Assembly (NCBI GenBank): GCA_007922305.1
Contig: ML677335.1
Coordinates: 20,767,933-20,831,932, forward strand
Length of the DNA: 64,000 nt
Direction of reading: 5' to 3'
Origin: Dermatemys mawii
Taxonomy: Eukaryota; Chordata; Testudines; Dermatemydidae
The position numbers and the translations under genes were made by a program. Each line of letters begins with the position of its first letter. Within the stretch, counting starts at the first letter, position 1. The notes beneath the pieces are model-generated. The model searched no databases, was not told the DNA's origin, and saw only the letters and a list, made by a program, of their open reading frames with translations. This document shows positions 57,305 through 64,000 of the stretch, piece by piece.

Positions 57305-59200
57305 TTAGGCCATCCCCTGGCGTTGAATGGCTGAGTGCCCCAAGCCTCCCTCTGCCCCCCATGTTCTTGGGTATCTGGGTGAGGAGGATATGGAACTTGG
57401 CAAGGAAAGCTTGCAGTTATACAATGAATGTAATGGGGGTCTGTGCTCTAGTTGCCTTTCCTGCAGCTCCACCAGATGCCTCATCATGTCCGTTTGCTCC
57501 TCCATTAGTCTCAGCATCTCCTCCTGCGTGTTCTGATCACACTTACTGTACATTTTCCTGACCTCTGCCACCGAATGCCTCCGTGCATTCAGTTGTGCCC
57601 TATCACTGCGGGAGGACTGCATGAGCTTGGAAAACATGTCATCCCGAGCGCATTTCTTCCCTCTTCTAATCTGTGATAACCTCGGGGACGGAGTTGATAC
57701 GCGGAGCATAGAAACAGTTGTAGTTGCGGTGGCGGGAGGAGAGTAGAATTTAAGAAAATACATTTCTGAGAACAAAAAGGGAGACTCTTTCACAGTGAAT
57801 CAAGCAATTCACAGCAGAGAGCACATGTGTTTTAGGTACAAGTTCGTATTTTGCATTTTATATTGAGCACCTGCCGGTATGGTAACACATCGCACATGGC
57901 TTGGCAACAGAATTCAGTTTCCAGGCAGCCCTGGTAAGACAAAGGGTATATGGGGTTGGCTTTTTTCACGTTCATAATATGTGGAAATGGTTTCAAACTG
58001 CAGCACCCTCCTTTCCCATAGCAACCAATGCCATCTGGCTTTGCTGTTTAAAAGGAGAGCCTTCAGTTGCCGTTTAAAAGGAGGGGCTGTGGGTTTTGGG
58101 ATGGATGTGCAGCATCACCCTCTCCAACCATTCCCCCGCATGGATATTCTCCTGCATGATACCTTTTAGCCAAGCACAAACAGCCCAGCATGACTGGGGC
58201 TAAGGTGCTGGGGACCACCAAACAGAGGGGATTACTGTTGCCTTACAAAAATTCCCCTATTTCAACCTGGTGACCATGAATGATATCACTCTCCTGAGGC
58301 TGACACAGAAAGATAAAGGCTGAATGTTACATGTATGTGACCAAAACCCAGGACCATTCACTGCCATGCTTTGTGCTGCAATGATTCCAGACCACTTGCT
58401 ACTGGCTTGGTGTGATAAAGTGTTCTACTGTGGAGTGTGAAATAAGGCAGCTCTCTACAGAAAGTTTCTGCAAAGGCTTTCAGAGAACCTTCAGGAGAAC
58501 TTCATGGAGATGTCCCTGGACATCCCGCTCCATCCCCAGACTCGCTAACAGACTCTTCCAGCAACTGTACTGACCGCAAATGCATCTTACTTGTTCGGGG
58601 CAAATCAGACATTAAACACAATTGCTTTTTACCCCTACAGTGTAGTTACAAATGTGCTCTCACCAGAGGTGTCTTCTTCGCCTTTGGGGTCCAGGAACAA
58701 TACACCCTGGAAGAGTATTGGCTCCAGGGTGATGAAGAGATCTTGTCTGCTCGGGAGAATGGATTCTCCACTTGCCTGCTGTACGTTCTCCTAGTCCTCT
58801 TCCTCATCCACAAAATCCTCATCCGTGTTGTGTGAGGCCTCCCACTTGCAGGTGTCCATGGACAGTGGTGGGGTTATAGTAGGGTCCCCCACCCCGAGAA
58901 TGGCATGCTGCTGATCATAGAAGCGACATGTCTGGGGCTCTGACCCGGAGCGACCATTTGCCTCCTTTGTCTTTTGGTAGGCTTGCCTGAACTCCTTAAA
59001 TTTTCATGCGGCACTGCTGTGTGTCCCTGGTGTAGACTTCGTCCACCATGCCCTGTGTGATTTCAGCATATATATCAGTATTTCTTCTGTTGGATTAGAG
59101 TTCTGCCAGTACAGATTCTTCTCCCCATACAGCAATCAGATCCAGTATCCCCCGTTCACTCCATGCTGGAACTCGTTTGCGATTCTGGGACTCCACTGTC
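57305..59200 (-). pseudogene. Harbinger Myb/SANT-type partner protein, inactivated
   Basis: Harbinger elements encode a second DNA-binding protein that works with the transposase. On the minus strand, 59200-59095 gives RKRVPAWSERGILDLIAVWG, typical of the trihelix/Myb-like domain, and ends at a TAA. 58990-58795 continues in another register with FRQAYQKTKEANGRSGSEPQ and an acidic NTDEDFVDEEED stretch. A splice-donor-like CTG|GTGAGA lies at 58663, followed by about 0.9 kb without coding sense. The open frame 57793-57305 then gives the C-terminal part with DDMFSKLMQSS and LVELQERQLEHR, a leucine-rich helix. Stops in the N-terminal part make it a pseudogene. Its gene ends about 300 bp from the end of the convergent transposase. 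Confidence 0.8.
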
Positions 59201-59849
59201 ACCTGTTCTGTTGAGCTCGCCACACTGACCAACCAGGAAATGAAATTCAAAAGTTCCCAGGGATTTTCCTGTGTAGCTGACTAGTGCATCTGAATTCAAA
59301 GTGCTGTCCAGAGTGGTCACACTGGACACTGTGGGATAGCTCCCAGAGCTAATATCATCAAATTGCACAGTGCTGCATCTGCACTACTCCAGATTCAATC
59401 CAGGAAGGTCAATTCCATTCTGCTGGCTCCCAGCTGTGCCACCGGTGAGTGCTGCGGGGTGGTTGCTCCCTATCCCCCAAGTCCAGGAGCTGGGGAGCAG
59501 AGCGGAGTGGCCTGGGGCAGCATCACTCTGCTTCCCACCACCCCGTGAGTGCAGGGTGAGGCCTGCACTCACCGGGTGGCATGAACTGAAACAACCCGGC
59601 TCCAACCCGCTCTGCCAGCTCATGCTGGGAGGTGGTTTCCCTCCTGCCCCTCAAGCCTGCCCCTGTGGGGTCTGGGGCCAGCCTCCCTCCCCCATGGAGG
59701 CCTGCGGGGCTGAGTAGGGCACCAAAATGATTAGGGACGGCCTTGACTGTGGTGCTCTGATCTGGGACACAAAGAGCAAATCATTAACATGCAATGTTTC
59801 TTCTGTCTCCCACAATATGAACACAGAGCCAGGCAGGCAGGCAGAGCGG

Positions 59850-59911
59850 GGTGTGTGTGTGTGTGTGTGCGTGTGTGAGAGAGAGAGAGGAGAGAGAGAG
59901 GAGGCAGGGGC
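59850..59911. repeat. GT/GA compound microsatellite
   Basis: A GT run (about 59850-59876) passes directly into a GA run (59877-59910). It lies inside the unassigned GC-rich part of the Harbinger relict and opens a 97-residue chance frame. Confidence 0.9.
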
Positions 59912-60012
59912 TGATGCCAGAGTTTCCCCCTCCCCCTGCCTCAGGACTTACAGCTTACAGTGGCTGTCTGAATTTATGAGACAGCATGCCAACATACTCA
60001 TTCACCCTCAGC

Positions 60013-60141
60013 TAGGCTGACCAGATAGCAATTGTCAAAAATCAGGACAGGATGTGGGGAGTAATAGGTTCCTGTGTGAGAAAAAGACCCAAAAATCGTG
60101 ACTGTCCTTATAAAATTGGGACATCTGATCACCCCACCCTA
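60013..60141. mobile_element. Short palindromic DNA element (TGACCAGAT type), copy 2
   Basis: The left end TAGGCTGACCAGATAGC and the reversed right end TTAGGGTGGGGTGATCAGATG are related to the ends of the element at 25171, with the interior in the opposite direction (AAAATCAGGACAGG and TCCTTATAAAATTGGGAC). It is nested inside the Harbinger relict, so it is younger than it. Its own flanking duplication is not clear. Confidence 0.6.
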
Positions 60142-60180
60142 AACACGCACTCTCTCTCCCCTAGCCCTGCCTCACCCCCA

Positions 60181-60231
60181 TACACACACACCCCCATCAC
60201 ATACTTGCCCCCTGCACACACACACACACTT
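60181..60231. repeat. CA microsatellite
   Basis: Two CA runs (60181-60191 and about 60213-60230) are separated by C-rich sequence within the Harbinger relict. Confidence 0.85.
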
Positions 60232-60529
60232 CAGTTGAAAAGCAGCTGTCTATCTGGTAGGGTGCCCATGGGACAATGGGATTCAGAAACCTGCATCATG
60301 TGATGCTGCACATGCCCTCCCATGAAGCACTGCAAATCCTTCCAAAAGCACCCTGCAGCCAGTTTCACAGTGGGATAGCTACTGCTCTCTGTGCATTGCT
60401 CTCTGTGTTCTTGCAAAAGCTGCTAGTATGGATGCACTGCAGTGACACAGGCAACAGTGCTTTAATTACAGTGCTTTAATAAAAGTGGCATAAATTTTGG
60501 TGAAAACACTTGGCAGTATAAACATAGCC

Positions 60530-60777
60530 CAGGGATCTGCAACCTTTGGCATGTGGCACATCAGGGTAAGCCCTTCGCGGGCCGGGCTGCAGGAAGGGAA
60601 GCCAGCATATCCCTCGGCCTGCGCTGCTTCCTGCAGCGTCCATTGGCCTGGGACGGCAAACCGCAGGCAGCGGGAGCTGCGATCGTCTGAACCTGCGAAT
60701 GCTGGAGGTAAACAAACCGGCCTGGCCCACCAGGGACTTACCCTGACAGGCCATGTGCCAAAGGTTGCCAATCCCTG
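60530..60777. mobile_element. hAT MITE with perfect 8-bp duplication
   Basis: This is a 248-bp palindromic element starting CAGGGATCTGCAACCTTTGG and ending, reversed, CAGGGATTGGCAACCTTTGG. The flanks are ACATAGCC at 60522-60529 and ACATAGCC at 60778-60785, an exact 8-bp duplication as made by hAT transposases. The interior includes GGTAAGCCCTTCGCGGGCCG and, inverted, GGTAAGTCCCTGGTGGGCCA. The insertion lies within the right terminal repeat of the Harbinger relict. The open frames on both strands (93-134 residues) are products of the palindrome and are not genes. Confidence 0.92.
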
Positions 60778-60786
60778 ACATAGCCC

Positions 60787-62196
60787 AACTCTCTCCTGGA
60801 ACATTCACTGAAGCTATTAAGTTCACTTCTCCTTCAAAGAGACAGAAACAGCAGCTTGTTATCTTGACGGGGGTTAACAATCATTTCAATTTCATCAAAA
60901 TACTGAGTTTGTTTAGATACAAAACATATAACAAATTTATTCCATCAAAATGAGATGTTTTTGGTGAGTTCAAGTATAAGGGATAAAGATAGAAAGGTAA
61001 AAATATGCTTTCCAAATAGCTATGACCTAACAAACTACAGTCTTTGTTCAAGGTAGTTTCCTCACCAATCTTCCTTTTCCAGCAATGGCTGACAAACTTT
61101 TAATCAGGCTTCCCACAAAGTCCAAGGCACGCATCTTCCTTGTCTCCTCAGGTGAAAGATAATTTAAGGAGTCTCTGTCCCGACTTTAAACTCCAGTAAA
61201 AATTTGAAAAGTATCTCTCTTAAAGTCCATTGACCCCACTTCAAGAGGCAGATGTCCCCCACTGATGTTGTTAAGCGATCACTTTTTCCCTAATTGCTCT
61301 CCTGAGGACTTTGTTTGCCTGACATGGAAATGTGCTATTCTTTGTGTTTAAGCAATTTGTGACCAATTTAGATATATTCAAGATGTCACATTTTAGTCAT
61401 AATTCTAGCACATCTGTATAATCCCTTGCAGGTTGACCATACATACGTAAGAACATCAGTGATAGGCGAGGTATTCATTTTCCAGTGACATATTATGGAA
61501 CATCTTTTAGCTCAATAGTGAGTTGGTATACATTTAGCTGGTCAGGTCACTTGAAACTCATTGCTAGATAGGAGGGATCCTCTAGCCTTCTGGCACAGAG
61601 ATGCTCTTAGGGTCACAATGGTATATTTGCTTAGCACTACTACAAATAATATTTCATAATCTTTAAAAGCCATTGTATATTAGATTAAATTTCTCTCTCT
61701 CATTTTCTTTCTGAGGTGTACACTGAGGTTCCCAATTATTATTTTATTATTTGTTTAGTTTGTCATGTATCTTCTAAATACAGTATTCAGAAAATACAAA
61801 TGTCAGAATTAATATTTCCACATGAATTGAACTTAATTGATAATAAAATAATTGCGCTGTTATTAAAATAATTGAAAATTATTTGTCAGTTCCATCGGGG
61901 TTTCAGTTTGGCATTCATCATCCCAGCATGTTTCTTGAAAGGACATAATATAGCCATAGCTACTTAGAATATCCAGGCTTCAACAGCGGCCAGAACCTAA
62001 TGATTGATTCACTCTCTAACCAATAGCATGTTTATATACTAAAATATTCAGGGAACAGAGGATTGAAATTTAATAATGCAGTTTCTCTTTCATCCTCCCA
62101 GGACAAAAAGACACAATCTAACAGATTCCAAGGGCCTGATCTTATTCTCACGGAAATCAATGGCAAAATATTGCCTTCAAAATGAGTAGGCTCTAA
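60787..62196. other. Unassigned AT-rich DNA
   Basis: I saw no gene or clear repeat. 62130-62175 (GGGCCTGATCTTATTCTCAC, AATCAATGG) resembles half of the 72-bp palindrome at 30453. Confidence 0.45.
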
Positions 62197-62462
62197 GGCC
62201 TCAATTCAGCAATGTACTTAAGCATTAAAAGTTAACAGGACTGCATGTGCTCCTTATTCAGAAAAGCATCCCTAGTAAATTAAGTAGCTGCTTAATTTTA
62301 AGCACATGCTTAACTCCCACTGAAGTTAATTAGACATAAGCATATGCAAAGTTAATTTTGTGTCTAAGTGCTTTCCTGAAAAAGGACTCAATTGCTTTCC
62401 TGAATCATGGCCTAAGTACTTCAAGTTAGCTACATGCTTAAACACCTTACTAAATCAGGACC
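62197..62462. mobile_element. Harbinger-type palindromic MITE with TAA duplication
   Basis: This is a 266-bp element with left end GGCCTCAATTCAGCAATG and reversed right end GGTCCTGATTTAGTAAGG. It is flanked by TAA at 62194-62196 and TAA at 62463-62465. The interior is built of alternating CTTAAG-like words (GTACTTAAGCATT, GCTTAATTTTAAGCACATGC, GTACTTCAAG). The 3-bp TAA duplication fits the Harbinger group; the sequence type also occurs, more decayed, at 47880. It is non-coding. Confidence 0.7.
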
Positions 62463-64000
62463 TAAAGCAGGATCCTGGATCTAAATTTATATCCTCTGTT
62501 ATATTGATTGAATCCAAAATATATTCTTTCCCAAATATGTCTCTACAATTTCTTTTGGGTACACTGGGCCTAATTTTTCTCTAGTGTCTATTGCCAATGA
62601 AGCCAGTGGACCTAAACCAAAAATATGGTTGGCCCACTGTTTGAATTCTTGTAGAAATAATGTTCTTGCTTCCTTTTTACTATGCAGCATCTGTCTAAAA
62701 ACACATTAATATTAGCAAATCAGACAGACACCGTTATTTAAAAAGGAGTACTGTACTTTGAGACAGCCCATTATTTCAATCTCATAACAATTCCCTTGAG
62801 AAATGTTCCTAACTAATTTGGCATTTATTTTTAACTTTAAAAAGATTAAATGAAAACATCTCTTTTGCTGAATAGCTTTGCTTTAAATGTTCTAAATATT
62901 TATGATAAACTATTTTGTCACCTTATTTTATTTCTTCAGAAGAAACAAGAGTCTTTGTGCCTCAGCCTCTGCAGCAAAGTAATATACCACCTTATCTATT
63001 ACTGATGAGTCCAAACTTTGCCATTGCTGCAGTTACATCTAAAACTGAACAAAACCACCTATAAAGGGCAAAATGTCACCATTTTGGCTAGCAGCTTTTA
63101 TGGACACTTTCCTGGGGGCAAGGGAAGGAAAAGAGGAATTTTATTTTTACGAGGTTGTTTGATTATTTAACTATTTTCTTAGAGCTAAAAGGTTTTGCTC
63201 CCAAATCACAGTTTCAGTGATGAAAAAGTGAGGACTTGGGGTGGAAAAATATGAAAACAAAGCAGAACAATGTGCTTTTTGTTCCCAACATTTACACAGT
63301 CTGAGTGTTACAGGACAGATTTTTTATCAGCTCCTTATGGTATCTCTGGCATTCCAATTTTACAGATCTCTATTCTATGACTGGCCAAGATTGTGAAGAG
63401 GAAATGAAACTCCTCGGACCTAGTAGTCAAGGAAATGGGAAAAGGCTGTTCAGTAGGGTCTGCACACTCTTCTAGCCACTTCTAAATCAGTTAGGAGTCC
63501 ATTTAATAGTAACATGTCACAATGAATTGAAATTGTTGCTTATAAAATAAATAATTCAAACTGTATATTTAAACATTGTAAAATTATAATGTAGTAGACA
63601 TATTTTGCTTTTTAGAATCATTTTTTTTAAAAAAAAACCCTTGCATCAGTTCACTGAATAAGTATCTAGCATAAAGTCATAAATTGCTATTTTTGAAAAT
63701 TAGAATAACATACAATTATATTAAGCCTTAAATTAAATACAGAGAAAACATTAAGTTCTCTGATTTTTTTCCAACACAGTACTTCATTAAAATGAACACT
63801 ATAATACTTAGACTTCAATTCAAAAACCTAATTGTGCATGGTTCGCTATGAACATGATGGAAATGTCAAGGGTACATCATTGAATTTAATATTTACGACT
63901 TTGCATAAATGCACTTATGACTATAGCAAACATACTTTTGCTTCTGTTGTTTCATGGTTTGCTTTATTTAATGTATAATTGTATTAATGTTGATGATCAC
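62463..64000. other. Unassigned AT-rich DNA
   Basis: I saw no gene, repeat family or regulatory site that can be supported. Confidence 0.5.

Larger units (their letters stand above)
55846..60786. mobile_element. Near-full-length relict PIF/Harbinger transposon
   Basis: This is a 4.9-kb element bounded by GGGCATGTTTACACTATG and, reversed, GGGCTATGTTTATACTGCC, an imperfect terminal inverted repeat like those of the Harbinger MITEs. TTA precedes it (55843-55845); the matching right flank is not clear. It carries the two genes expected of an autonomous animal Harbinger, both dead: a HARBI1-like transposase on plus (56276-57005) and a Myb/SANT-type protein on minus (59200-57305). They point toward each other. 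Later insertions sit within it: a hAT MITE 9 bp from the right end, a short palindrome at 60013, and GC-rich and microsatellite material at about 59400-60240 that I cannot assign. Confidence 0.85.

Noticed and set aside
1..64000. CRISPR arrays, operons, phage or bacterial genes
   Set aside because: There are no regularly spaced repeats with unique spacers and no dense coding. SINEs, LINEs and MITEs show a vertebrate nuclear genome.

Overview
The window looks like non-coding nuclear DNA from a cryptodiran turtle. The main evidence is several tRNA-derived SINE pieces carrying the stretch GGTGCCACAAGTATTCCT and the tail GCATAAGCTTT...CCCACTTCATCGGATGCAT, which I recognise as the turtle Cry/PolIII SINE. 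CR1 LINE fragments, MIR elements and many miniature DNA transposons of types I associate with turtle genomes support this. Family names rest on recognition from memory; no database search was possible. I found no host protein-coding exon, tRNA, rRNA, CRISPR array or bacterial-type gene. The long open frames lie inside GC-rich repeats or in random AT-rich sequence. The window is therefore either intergenic or inside a very long intron.

Layout. 1-15 kb: AT-rich background with PIF/Harbinger-type miniature elements (family A at 1002 and 4925, others at 1290, 3143), a Tigger/pogo-type element at 3875 with TA duplications, a MIR at 7083, a CR1 tail at 11108 (minus) and a 1.18-kb unclassified GC-rich repeat (13557-14731) with a hairpin at each end. 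15-26 kb: a SINE at 17484; a second SINE split by a Harbinger-type element (18626-19350, TTA duplication) and followed by an inverted SINE copy (to 19513); more miniature elements; and a composite palindromic region at 25.5-26.3 kb. 26-42 kb: mostly unassigned AT-rich DNA, with a second Tigger copy at 32139 and a contiguous chain of three repeats at 33216-34035. 42-53 kb: a decayed CR1 reverse-transcriptase segment, an LTR-like repeat (44130-45317), a GC-rich hAT-like repeat, and a Penelope-like element at 50236-52300 whose tail recurs in inverted orientation and which has been invaded by two different DNA transposons. 53-64 kb: dominated by a near-full-length relict Harbinger transposon (55846-60786).

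How the parts relate. The Harbinger relict carries two dead genes in convergent orientation: a HARBI1-like transposase on the plus strand and the Myb/SANT-type partner protein on the minus strand. Its terminal inverted repeats resemble those of many miniature elements in the window (core roughly GTCTACACT or GTCTTCACT). The element at 18626-19350 also shares internal sequence with it, as expected of an internally deleted derivative. The window is best read as a layered record of insertions. The order of events can be worked out at 18.6-19.5 kb, 50.2-52.3 kb and 60.5-60.8 kb from target-site duplications and interrupted older repeats. I see no intact new biological system.
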